This document shows positions 41,937 to 48,230 of a DNA stretch of 48,230 bases, piece after piece. Position 1 is the first letter of the stretch. Each line of letters starts with the position of its first letter. The notes beneath the pieces are model-generated. The model worked only from the letters and a program-made list of their open reading frames with translations. It was not told where the DNA came from and did no database searches. The stretch covers positions 1-48,230 of the forward strand of contig NZ_JAEUXJ010000021.1 of the NCBI RefSeq assembly GCF_016775475.1, written 5' to 3'. The translations under genes were made by a program, and so were the position numbers. Origin of the DNA: Belnapia mucosa (GTDB lineage: Bacteria > Pseudomonadota > Alphaproteobacteria > Acetobacterales > Acetobacteraceae).

Positions 41937-42125
41937 TTACCGAGCCGCGATATCGGCGAGGTCGAGCCGGTGGTGACCTGCCTCGAACACCTCGGCAGCG
42001 GAGGTTAGGGCCTCCACCCACTCCCCCTCCGGGGTCCTACAGTCCGGTTCAGCGGCAACCAGGCGCCGGATCTCCATCAAAGCCTGGGTGTAATCGGCTT
42101 CGGTGACGATCGGTGCGACCTGCAT
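41937..42125 (-). CDS. HigA-like antitoxin N-terminal domain protein
   Basis: This 62-residue product (MQVAPIVTEADYTQALMEIRRLVAAEPDCRTPEGEWVEALTSAAEVFEAGHHRLDLADIAAR) resembles the N-terminal segment of HigA-type antitoxins (RTEADYExAL.EIExLx...PEGDxxDVLxxLVEAYE). Those proteins usually carry an HTH after or around this region, which is missing here. No HigB-like toxin gene is beside it. It may be a truncated antitoxin or an independent small protein. An upstream start at 42191 is possible. Confidence 0.5.
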   Translation of the reverse strand: MQVAPIVTEADYTQALMEIRRLVAAEPDCRTPEGEWVEALTSAAEVFEAGHHRLDLADIAAR

Positions 42126-42332
42126 AGTGCTACTTACCCACGAAAACGGAGGTTTGCTGGCTTTTCTTCTACCATAGATAGAAGATCTCAATCTACCTTC
42201 GCGTGACCGCTAGAGGTGGCAGCGCTGCACAGTGTGGTTTTCCTGCATCACTGCGGCGGGTGATCATGCCGGGATTTGAATATGCTTCTTAATATAACTT
42301 ATGGTTGAGTATGGCAGTTTAGGAAGTGCACT

Positions 42333-42682
42333 ATGCGCCGCGGCGCCGTCCTCTCCTTCCCCTACCCGCGAAGGCTCCGGGACGTCGAACGCGATTGCTT
42401 GCAGCGCTTTGTGGCGACGGTTCCGGGTGCGCAGGCCGACATCCTCATCGGGCGAGATCGCCGGGAAGTCGCCATCCTTACCCTCGCTGGGCGGCATCTG
42501 TGGATCACCCGCGACGAAACTGGCATCGGCGCTCGGGATGCCGCCACCGGGCAGTGTCTGCGAGAGACACCTGCATCGGCCCGCTCTTGGCGACGGTGCT
42601 GGCCGCTCTGCTGCCGGGTGATACGGCCGCGTGCCGTGCAATGTCTGAGGTCTCCCACTCAGGCCCATGCGGCCCGGCGTAG
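42333..42682 (+). pseudogene. Hypothetical protein, probably frameshifted
   Basis: The start is well supported: an AT-rich stretch (CTTAATATAACTTATGG) and TTTAGGAAG precede the ATG. The frame begins MRRGAVLSFPYPRRLRDVERDCLQRFVATVPGAQADILIGRDRREVAILTLAGRHLWITRDETGIGARDAATGQC. After that the product turns into improbable arginine-rich sequence. The next frame reads ARDTCIGPLLATVLAALLPGDTAACRAM, which looks genuine and ends at 42682. One indel near 42555 would restore a protein of about 116 residues. The family is unknown. Without the shift the frame runs to 42788. Confidence 0.45.
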
Positions 42683-42797
42683 CCTTGGCGGACTGCCTCA
42701 GCAGCTCCGAACACCACTCACCGAGATGGCAAGCCATGATGATTCGGCTGTGTGCGGCCACACCGAGATCGCGCCCGCGCCGCGGTAGTGAAAAGCT

Positions 42798-43223
42798 ATG
42801 ATGCGCCTGATGGCCGGGATGAAAGATGGCAGTTCGGAACCGGGCCAGATCTCATCAGGCTTCGGCGGATGGTGGGATGACGTTGCTGTCGAGAATGCAG
42901 CGACCGCGGCCGACGCGCTTTGCGACTATGCCGAGCGGCTGGGGGTTCAGTTGACGGTCCATGACGGTCCGACCGGCATTAACCTTGAATGGCTCTGGCG
43001 CCGTCCGCTCGCGCCGCGAGGGGCAGGTGCCGCTGTGCTGCGCGCAGTTTGCGGCTACGCCGACCGCACAGGTCGGCCAGTGCGCCTCATCGTATTGGCC
43101 GGCCGTGAACGGTTGCTTGGCTATTATGCGCAGTTCGGCTTTGAGGTCATGTGCCCAGCCGAGGACAACACCGGTAGCGCGGAGCTGGTGCGTACGCCGA
43201 CAAAGCGCGGTGCCCCTGGTTAG
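42798..43223 (+). CDS. Hypothetical protein with GNAT-like C-terminal segment
   Basis: This 141-residue protein contains GAAVLRAVCGYADRTGRPVRLIVLAGRERLLGYYAQFGFEVM (residues ~75-118), the typical alpha3-beta4-alpha4-beta5 end of a GNAT acetyltransferase. The N-terminal part (WWDDVAVENAATAADALCDYAERLGVQLTVHDG) is unusual and the acetyl-CoA loop is weak. It may be an acetyltransferase-fold protein without activity. Internal Met residues at positions 5 and 8 are alternative starts. Confidence 0.6.
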   Translation: MMRLMAGMKDGSSEPGQISSGFGGWWDDVAVENAATAADALCDYAERLGVQLTVHDGPTGINLEWLWRRPLAPRGAGAAVLRAVCGYADRTGRPVRLIVLAGRERLLGYYAQFGFEVMCPAEDNTGSAELVRTPTKRGAPG

Positions 43224-43495
43224 CTTGGCTCCGCTGGATACTGGCGAACTACAGCGGCGCCATCCTCCCGGAGCGAGAAACCCGCCAAGCAAGCCACTGC
43301 GGGAGGGGACGAGGTCCTGGATGCTCGACCGCTGTCGAACTGCCGCCAAGGGAGCTTCCTATGGGTCGGCCCGCCAAGGGCTGCTCGGTTATACGTGCCC
43401 CCACACCTGATCCGTCAGAACGCCATTGCCGACATTTGGGGCGGCCTTCCTGCCGCTGATTTCAACGACTTCGAAGTTCTCGTCGCCCTCCCAAG
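43224..43495. other. Gene-free stretch before the kinase fragment
   Basis: I see no protein-coding gene with a recognisable product here. The right end joins directly to the truncated kinase coding sequence. Confidence 0.35.
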
Positions 43496-43834
43496 GTGCG
43501 GCTTGGGCCCGGTGCCGCAGTGGCCTTTGGTATGGCCTTGCATGAGTTGACGACGAACGCGCTGCGGCATGGTGCCTTGTCCAGGCCTGATGGACGCGTT
43601 CAGCTCCATTGGTCGGTCAACTTGAACCCTGAATCTGAGCGCTTGCAGGTCCGTTGGGTTAAGGAAAATGGACCGCCAGTGCCCCGGCCAGCTCGCCGTG
43701 GCTTTGGTTCGCGTCTGATTGAGCGCGGCTTGACGCACGGGCTACGCGCCGGCGTGCGCTTGTTTTTCGAGCCTTCGGGCTTGCGCTGCGAGGTGGATGC
43801 GCCGTTGGCGGCCGTCGCAGCCGTGACGCGTTGA
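43496..43834 (+). pseudogene. HWE-type histidine kinase, C-terminal ATPase fragment
   Basis: The frame reads VRLGPGAAVAFGMALHELTTNALRHGALSRPDGRV, the N box. It continues LQVRWVKENGPPVPRPARRGFGSRLIERGLTHGLRAGVRLFFEPSGLRCEVDAPL, the G-box and C-terminal signature of HWE kinases. It lacks the His-box and sensor regions. It is not the missing half of the fragment at 41183-41524, because both are the same C-terminal part. Confidence 0.75.
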
Positions 43835-44034
43835 TTGCGATGGCCTCACCTTGTGCCGAATGGTGAGGCCCGAACGCGTGACGAGCGACTTCGCCGTGGA
43901 GGCAGGCGGCCCGCTGCGTGCAGCCCAAGTTCCTGATTTTCAAATTTGTTTTGTGGGCATCTATATCGACGAGGACGTCACGCTTGAAGCAATCTGCAGC
44001 CAAATCATCCAAGCCGTCCGGGATCGGAAACGCG

Positions 44035-44073
44035 AAAAGCCCCATGGCCTCGGTCTGAGGCCATGGGGCTTTT
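44035..44073 (-). terminator. Terminator of KilA-N/HNH gene 1
   Basis: A perfect 17-bp stem, AAAAGCCCCATGGCCTC (44035-44051) with GAGGCCATGGGGCTTTT (44057-44073) around a GGTCT loop. It lies 34 bases past the stop of the minus-strand KilA-N/HNH gene. A-run and T-run flanks would let it work in both directions. A close relative follows the second paralogue at 47733-47769. Confidence 0.85.
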
Positions 44074-44106
44074 GCAGTTTTGCCGCTGTGGAGCAGCGGC
44101 TGGCGG

Positions 44107-44964
44107 CTAGGTCGTCGGTTCGTCGGCGGCGGTCCGCTCCCGGCGGCGGTGCTCGAACACAGCGCCCTGGAAGGCGCGGAACTCGGGCACCCGCATGAAG
44201 CGGACTAGGTAGCCGCCATGGGTCAGCTCGTCGTGGCAGGGGGCGCAGATCAACCACCCATGCTCGGGCTTGTTCAGGCTCCGATGGAAGAAGTGGTCGA
44301 ACTCGGCACCCGGTATAACCCGGCCGGCCTCGGTGAGGACGCGCTCGCGCAGGCAGCAGGGGCACCGGCCGCCGAAGGGCTCGGCCGCCACCGCCTTGAC
44401 GATGATGCTCCGCCCCAGCCCGGTGAACTCCAGCCGGTTCCCCAGCACCAGCTCCTGCGCCGATAGCTGCAGGAACATCAGGTCCGCCGCATGCCGCTCG
44501 AGCGTGTCGAGCCTGGCGTGCAGGTCGCGGAACTGCTGGGCCAGGTGCCGCCGCAGCGGATCGAGGTCCGCTGCGGGCCGGTCGTCGTGCCACGCGAGGG
44601 CGGCACGGACGACGGCGTTGCACCAGAGGTGGAACTCGGGCGAGAGGTAGCGGGCATAGGACAGGGCCAGTTGCCAGTGCGCCCAGGTGCCGCCGTGGCG
44701 GCCGCGGGTGGTGGCAACGAAGCCGTCAGGGTCGAGACGGATAATATCATCCTGGATGATATTTTGGCGGGCCTCCCCCTCGGGGTCGGTCCAGTGCGCC
44801 TGGGCATGGGTGCGAAAGCGCGTGGTCTCATCGAGCACCAGCCAGTGGATCGGGCGCCGGTACTCCGGGCTGCCTGCTGCCCGCCACATGTCGGTCAGGT
44901 TCAGCATGGTGCCGCGGAGGCGGATGGGCCTGCCCTGGTAGCTGAGGATGCTGGTTGGGGTCAT
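44107..44964 (-). CDS. KilA-N domain protein with C-terminal HNH zinc module
   Basis: This 285-residue protein has a KilA-N domain at residues ~15-125 (IRLRGTMLNLTDMWRAAG ... GGTWAHWQLALSYARYLSPEFHLWCNAVVRA). A short helix follows at ~135-175 (LRRHLAQQFRDLHARLDTLERHAADLMFLQL), then an HNH-type module with Cys201, Cys204, Asp223-His224, Asn231 and Cys240-x2-Cys243-His244. KilA-N binds DNA in phage antirepressors; HNH modules usually cut it. The ATG at 44964 follows GGAGATCACC. The frame upstream to 45237 is not needed. It has a paralogue at 46929-47699 in the opposite direction. It may be a nuclease or a regulator; the acidic and His residues needed for cutting look present. Confidence 0.83.
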   Translation of the reverse strand: MTPTSILSYQGRPIRLRGTMLNLTDMWRAAGSPEYRRPIHWLVLDETTRFRTHAQAHWTDPEGEARQNIIQDDIIRLDPDGFVATTRGRHGGTWAHWQLALSYARYLSPEFHLWCNAVVRAALAWHDDRPAADLDPLRRHLAQQFRDLHARLDTLERHAADLMFLQLSAQELVLGNRLEFTGLGRSIIVKAVAAEPFGGRCPCCLRERVLTEAGRVIPGAEFDHFFHRSLNKPEHGWLICAPCHDELTHGGYLVRFMRVPEFRAFQGAVFEHRRRERTAADEPTT

Positions 44965-45783
44965 GGTGATCTCCAGCGAGGTTTCGGCCTTGCTCAAGGG
45001 CCGCAACGGTCGGCTCGGAGCTGCCGAGACGGGCTGGAGGGAGGGGCCAAGCATTGGGCCCGGCCGGCCAAGAGGCAACGGCTGGGCCAGGCGGGCTGGA
45101 TAGCAGTGCGTGGACCGCCACCCCGACGCTGCTGGGGGCAGCGTCCGGACGCTGCCGTCCGGGCCTGTCTGGGCCCGGGCTCGCACGGCCAGCCTGCGGA
45201 CGTGCTGGCCCGCCGTCGTGCCGGCGCGGCAGGCCAACGCATTCGCCTTGGAGCGATCCTGGGCGGCGCCGGGTAGGCACGCGTCATCGCCAGTCCCGTG
45301 CCACCGCTGGCAGGGAAAGGGTTTGCAGAAGCAGCCGGCTCACTGCCGGATGCGCGGTGCCGGAGCCCCGCAGCGCCAGGTAAGGCGCTGCGGGGCTTCG
45401 CCCGACTGGGCGGATGACGAAGGATGACGAGAGGTCGGCGGCCCTCCCTGGGCCCCAAGGCCGCGGCAGGACGGCACAAGGGCGGCATCGCTGCTGGCTT
45501 AGGACGGCCGATCCACAGCCAGCCTGGGCCTACCCCTCAGGGCAAGACCGAGCCGCGGTGCAGAGGGAGAGCGACGAGGCTCGATGAGGCGCGCCTCTCC
45601 TGTGATGGACATGGTGATTCAAATATTTGATTTCAATGACAGAACAGTGTGGCAGCTCAGCATTTTTGAATTGCAGCATCCGATCGCTGATCGGGTGTCC
45701 GGTCATCCCGCCCCCTCCCACGCGAGAACGGGGTGCGGATACGCCAAAGGGTCCAGGCCTCGCGCGGCTGGGCGAGCCCAGCA
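44965..45783. other. Long non-coding gap with an AT-rich palindromic patch
   Basis: About 820 bases between the KilA-N/HNH gene and the two-gene operon. Most is GC-rich without a supported gene. At 45605-45695 the composition becomes AT-rich, and TCAAATATTTGA at 45619-45630 is a perfect 12-bp palindrome. This may be a promoter or operator. Confidence 0.5.
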
Positions 45784-46002
45784 TCAGCGACCGACCGAGG
45801 TGTCCAGCAGCGCCTCGGCCTGTTGGATCAGGCTGCGCAGCTTGGCGGCGGCACGGCTGGCTTCGCCCCGGAGCCGCTGGCCGGCAATGACCTCGGCACT
45901 CCGGCCGCCATGCTTCCAGGTAGCCCGGCGGCACCGCTCCAGCCCTTCGGGCGTCCGTGCGCCGGGTCGGGGCTTGGCCGGGGGCGCGAGAGGGTCGCTC
46001 AC
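45784..46002 (-). CDS. Small conserved hypothetical protein (HG-motif type)
   Basis: This 72-residue basic protein reads MSDPLAPPAKPRPGARTPEGLERCRRATWKHGGRSAEVIAGQRLRGEASRAAAKLRSLIQQAEALLDTSVGR. The KHGGRSAEVIAGQR segment resembles small proteins with a KHG..SAEAIAERR motif that I recall next to mobile elements in Rhodospirillales; their role is unknown. Its start overlaps the stop of the upstream gene by four bases (ATGA), indicating translational coupling. Confidence 0.72.
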   Translation of the reverse strand: MSDPLAPPAKPRPGARTPEGLERCRRATWKHGGRSAEVIAGQRLRGEASRAAAKLRSLIQQAEALLDTSVGR

Positions 46003-46757
46003 TTTCGACCCTCCCCCCGGTCCATGCGCCCCGCGACCACAGCCGCCCCACCCTCCTGGACGTTCACATACTGGACCGTCACCACTTGCTGGCCGCCGTT
46101 CCGCAGCCTCTCGAGGGTCAGCATGCCGCGCTGAGACGCCTCCAGGGCCCGTGCCGCAGCCCGCGCCATCCGGGCGGCCTCGATGCTCTGGACCTGCTGC
46201 CGCTGTTCGGGGGCCCAGGTTTTAACGTCTACTGCGAAGCCGCTCGCCCGGGCAGCCAAGGTCAATCCGAGCTCATGCATCACCGCGATCTGGTGTGCCA
46301 GGTTGCGCTCCACCGCATTCTCCGCCCCGATGCTCTCGGTCATCTCCAGGGCGAGGGTCAGCGCAGGGCCAGACACCTTGCCCGTGAGGGCCAGGCGGTG
46401 CTCGGTGGCTTCGGCGGCCAGGAGATCAGGCGGTTGCCGCACCTCGTTCTGGTAGAGCGAAGGCGTCTCGGGATCGGCCGAGACCACCTCGCCGCCAATG
46501 CCTGGACTGAGCGGGCTGCCAACCGCCAGGAGCGGATCGCTGAGGCGGTCGGCCTGGCGCTCGAGGTAGGCGGCATCATAGCGCTCACGCTCGGCGCCAT
46601 GACGATCTCCCCGCTCGCTCATCTGGCGGGCTCGCAACCGCCGTGTGGTGACGTCTGCCTTCAACATGCGGCCTCGTCTGGCGCCGTCATCGCCGGGGTG
46701 CATGCTGGCGAACACACGCAAGCTCGGGTCGTATGGGGTACCTGGATCGTCGCTCAT
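45999..46757 (-). CDS. Hypothetical protein, first gene of a two-gene operon
   Basis: This 252-residue protein starts MSDDPGTPYDPSLRVFASMHPGDDGARRG after a clear AGGAG site. The frame upstream to 47021 is not needed. It is charged and helical: RRLRARQMSERGDRHGAERERYDAAYLERQADRLSDPL near residues 35-75, then LALTGKVSGPALTLALEMTESIGAENAVERNLAHQIAVMHELGLTLAARASGFAVD at ~120-180. The tail (GGQQVVTVQYVNVQEGGAAVVAGRM) resembles the C-terminal consensus of small phage- or plasmid-associated proteins. No catalytic motif is seen. It is coupled to the 72-residue gene and lies between the two KilA-N/HNH paralogues. Confidence 0.75.
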   Translation of the reverse strand: MSDDPGTPYDPSLRVFASMHPGDDGARRGRMLKADVTTRRLRARQMSERGDRHGAERERYDAAYLERQADRLSDPLLAVGSPLSPGIGGEVVSADPETPSLYQNEVRQPPDLLAAEATEHRLALTGKVSGPALTLALEMTESIGAENAVERNLAHQIAVMHELGLTLAARASGFAVDVKTWAPEQRQQVQSIEAARMARAAARALEASQRGMLTLERLRNGGQQVVTVQYVNVQEGGAAVVAGRMDRGEGRK

Positions 46758-46928
46758 GGGGGCTCCTGGCTGGGGCCATGGCTGCGAACCGATGGCCGGA
46801 TCGCCATGAGAGGGTGGACGGCTTACCCGCTTCTCGACACGACTCATTCTGTTAGGGCTGCGGAGAAACATACTCGTTCCGCTTGCGTTCGATCCTGTCG
46901 GCCTATCGGCGACCCACCTCAGCATTGA

Positions 46929-47699
46929 CAGAAGGCGGCCTGTGCCCCGGAGAACAGGCGCCCCAGCGACTGGCTGGCGCTCGACGAGACAGGACGGTTT
47001 CGCGCCTATGCCGACGCCCATGCGACCGGGGTCGATGGCGCCGAGGCCGAAAATGCCGGCCAGGACGGTATTTTGGTCTGCGACAGCGACGGCCTAGTCG
47101 CCACCTGGCGGGGACGGTTCGGCGGGACCTGGGCACACTGGCAGCTCGCGCTGTCCTATGCCCGGTATCTCTCGCCGCAGTTCCACCTCTGGTGCAACGT
47201 CGTGGTCCGCGCCGCCATGGAGCACCTCGACGGCCCGGAGGCGGGCGAGGACCCGCTGCTGGAGCACCTCCTGCAGCAGTTCCGCGCCCTGCACCGCCGG
47301 CTCGACACCGTCGACCGGCATGCGGCGGACCTGATGTTCCTGCTGCTGTCGTCCCAGGACCTCCTGCTCGGCAAGCGGCGGAACTTCTCCGACCGCAGCC
47401 AAGTCATCATCCGTGCGGTCGTGGCCACCGAGCCCTTCGAGGGCCTGTGCCCCTGCTGCCACCAGACCCCTGTCCTCGACGCGGCGGGCCAGCCGCTGGC
47501 TGGCGCCGAGTTCGACCACTTCTTCCATCGCGGGCTCAACCGGCCCGAGCATGGCTGGTTGATCTGCGCCCCCTGCCACGCTGAGCTGACCCGTGGTGGC
47601 TACCTCGTCCGCTTCATGCGGATGCCCGAGTTCCGCGCCTTCCAGGGCGCCGTGCTCGAACACCGGCGGCGGGCCAAGCCTGGCGGCCAGGCCGAGTAG
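46929..47699 (+). pseudogene. KilA-N/HNH paralogue, N-terminally damaged
   Basis: The frame is open after a TGA at 46926-46928 and reads CAPENRRPSDWLALDETGRFRAYADAH, then LVATWRGRFGGTWAHWQLALSYARYLSPQFHLWCNVVVRAAM. It continues CPCCHQTPVLDAAGQPLAGAEFDHFFHRGLNRPEHGWLICAPCHAELT. This parallels the first copy from about residue 29 to the end, with all Cys/His/Asn ligands kept. The first ~28 residues are lost or frameshifted, and no ATG is present in frame; a TTG at 47073 would drop half of the KilA-N domain. It points away from the first copy and keeps a matching terminator. Confidence 0.72.
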
Positions 47700-47732
47700 C
47701 CACACTCACCCTACCTTGCGGAGGGCCCAATG

Positions 47733-47769
47733 AGCCCCATGACCTCAGAACGAGGTCATGGGGCTTTTT
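47733..47769 (+). terminator. Terminator of KilA-N/HNH paralogue 2
   Basis: A 14-bp stem, AGCCCCATGACCTC (47733-47746) with GAGGTCATGGGGCT (47752-47765) around an AGAAC loop, is followed by a T-run. It lies 33 bases past the stop of the second KilA-N/HNH gene. It is nearly the same hairpin as that after the first copy, so gene and terminator were duplicated together. Confidence 0.85.
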
Positions 47770-47969
47770 GCGTTTCTGGCTCGTCCACACGATCCGCCGG
47801 CACCGGCCGGCTGCCACCGGACCCAGGGTGGCGGGGAGCGTGATTGAGCCGGTGGGCCAGATGACCGCTCCGCCGCCTGGGCTGGTTCTCAGGGTCATCG
47901 TCCGTCCCCACAAGCGGGGCATTCAAGGCAGCGGCGCCCTTCGCACGCGCGTGCGTGCGCGTGAGTCCA

Positions 47970-48139
47970 GGCACCCGAACTTCTGGTCCGAACTTCGAGG
48001 TTCGGGTGGCGGTGGCTATGGGGAGAACGGCGGTCTTGGCTGATGTCCCGGCTGCAAGCTGGTTCGAATTCCCCCAAAGAGAGGGCGGTTCGAACCTTTT
48101 AAGGGGGTCCGAACCCCCCTCTTTTCGGGGGTTCGGACC
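47970..48139. repeat. Inverted repeats built on GTTCGG/CCGAAC
   Basis: CACCCGAAC and GTTCGGGTG flank about 20 bases near 47975-48010. Further right, GGTCCGAACCCCC (48106-48118) pairs perfectly with GGGGGTTCGGACC (48127-48139) around CTCTTTTC. Other GTTCGAA and GTCCGAAC copies lie between. No gene is supported in 47770-48141. Repeated symmetric motifs of this kind suggest a protein-binding region such as a replication or partition site. Confidence 0.65.
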
Positions 48140-48141
48140 CC

Positions 48142-48230
48142 CCAAAGTTCAGACCCCCAAAGTTCAGACCCCCAAAGTTCAGACCCCCAAAGTTCAGACC
48201 CCCAAAGTTCAGACCCCCAAAGTTCAGACC
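48142..48230 (+). repeat. 15-bp tandem direct repeat, at least six copies
   Basis: CCAAAGTTCAGACCC repeats with a strict 15-base period from 48142 to the window end (aaa cores at 48144, 48159, 48174, 48189, 48204 and 48219), the last copy cut by the window end. A diverged copy (GTTCGGACCCCCCAAAG) precedes it and links it to the GTTCGG inverted repeats. The array continues beyond the window. Iterons of a plasmid origin or a partition site are possible. Confidence 0.85.

Noticed and set aside
43851..44198. Plus-strand frame of 115 codons ending in an arginine-rich tail
   Set aside because: Part of it (HGLGLRPWGF) is the translation of the terminator hairpin and the rest lies antisense to the KilA-N/HNH gene. 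The first third is unrecognised and has no clear ribosome-binding site.
47756..48145. 129-codon minus-strand frame over the repeat region
   Set aside because: It runs through two sets of inverted repeats, has no recognisable domain and starts inside the repeat array.
48142..48230. CRISPR array
   Set aside because: The units are contiguous 15-bp copies with no spacers and no cas genes are present.
1..48230. tRNA, rRNA or riboswitch genes
   Set aside because: I looked for cloverleaf-like and conserved rRNA stretches and for common riboswitch cores and saw none that I could support by eye.

Overview
The window is GC-rich, mosaic accessory DNA, most likely from a plasmid or genomic island of an alphaproteobacterium. 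The gene families point to the Acetobacteraceae/Rhodospirillales (Roseomonas-like): orphan Bug/TctC binding proteins, HWE-kinase fragments, KilA-N/HNH genes and many IS5, IS110 and IS481 elements. This is inferred from protein resemblance and base composition; there is no rRNA or tRNA here to fix the taxon.

Layout. 1-9.7 kb: an IS1111-group IS110 element, two MFS transporters, a double-GNAT acetyltransferase, two decayed IS5 elements, an FAD-dependent monooxygenase and a truncated IS110. 9.6-10.1 kb: stubs of IS3 and IS5 transposases. 10.2-16.6 kb: a mostly minus-strand catabolic block (SAM methyltransferase, ketopantoate-reductase-like enzyme, truncated GMC oxidoreductase, Bug/TctC protein, PhzS-like flavin monooxygenase) with a divergent LysR regulator. 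16.7-20.0 kb: a LuxR-type gene split by an IS481 element (CTAG duplication) that itself carries an IS3 insertion; an IS5 fragment ends the LuxR remnant. 20.2-23.8 kb: a block with visibly lower GC holding an exported TPR protein, a small conserved protein and a 434-residue orphan with a C-terminal HEPN-like RNxxxH motif. 24-26.6 kb: an IS1595 element, an XRE regulator, two small DNA-binding-like proteins, a cluster of hairpins and two perfect tandem DnaA boxes.

26.8-31.2 kb: a fused hydrolase-like/methyltransferase protein, an alpha/beta hydrolase and a GH16 glycosidase with two carbohydrate-binding modules. 31.3-34.3 kb: an integrase stub, a small exported protein and two response regulators that overlap tail to tail. 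34.4-39.7 kb: IS5 and IS6 copies around a divergent pair, a family III CoA-transferase and a citrate synthase with an N-terminal HTH. 39.8-43.8 kb: a second Bug protein beside a broken LysR gene, two separated HWE histidine-kinase ATPase fragments and small proteins. 44.1-47.8 kb: two KilA-N/HNH paralogues, each ending in a near-identical hairpin, flanking a two-gene operon. 47.9-48.2 kb: inverted repeats, then a 15-bp tandem repeat that runs off the window.

How the parts fit. Three metabolic cassettes look functional: the LysR/FMO/Bug block, the CoA-transferase/citrate synthase pair and the GH16 gene. They sit in a scaffold repeatedly rearranged by insertion sequences; at least eleven IS elements or remnants are visible. 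The least familiar features are the HEPN-motif orphan, the KilA-N/HNH pair with its flanked operon, and the DnaA-box and tandem-repeat regions that may relate to replication.
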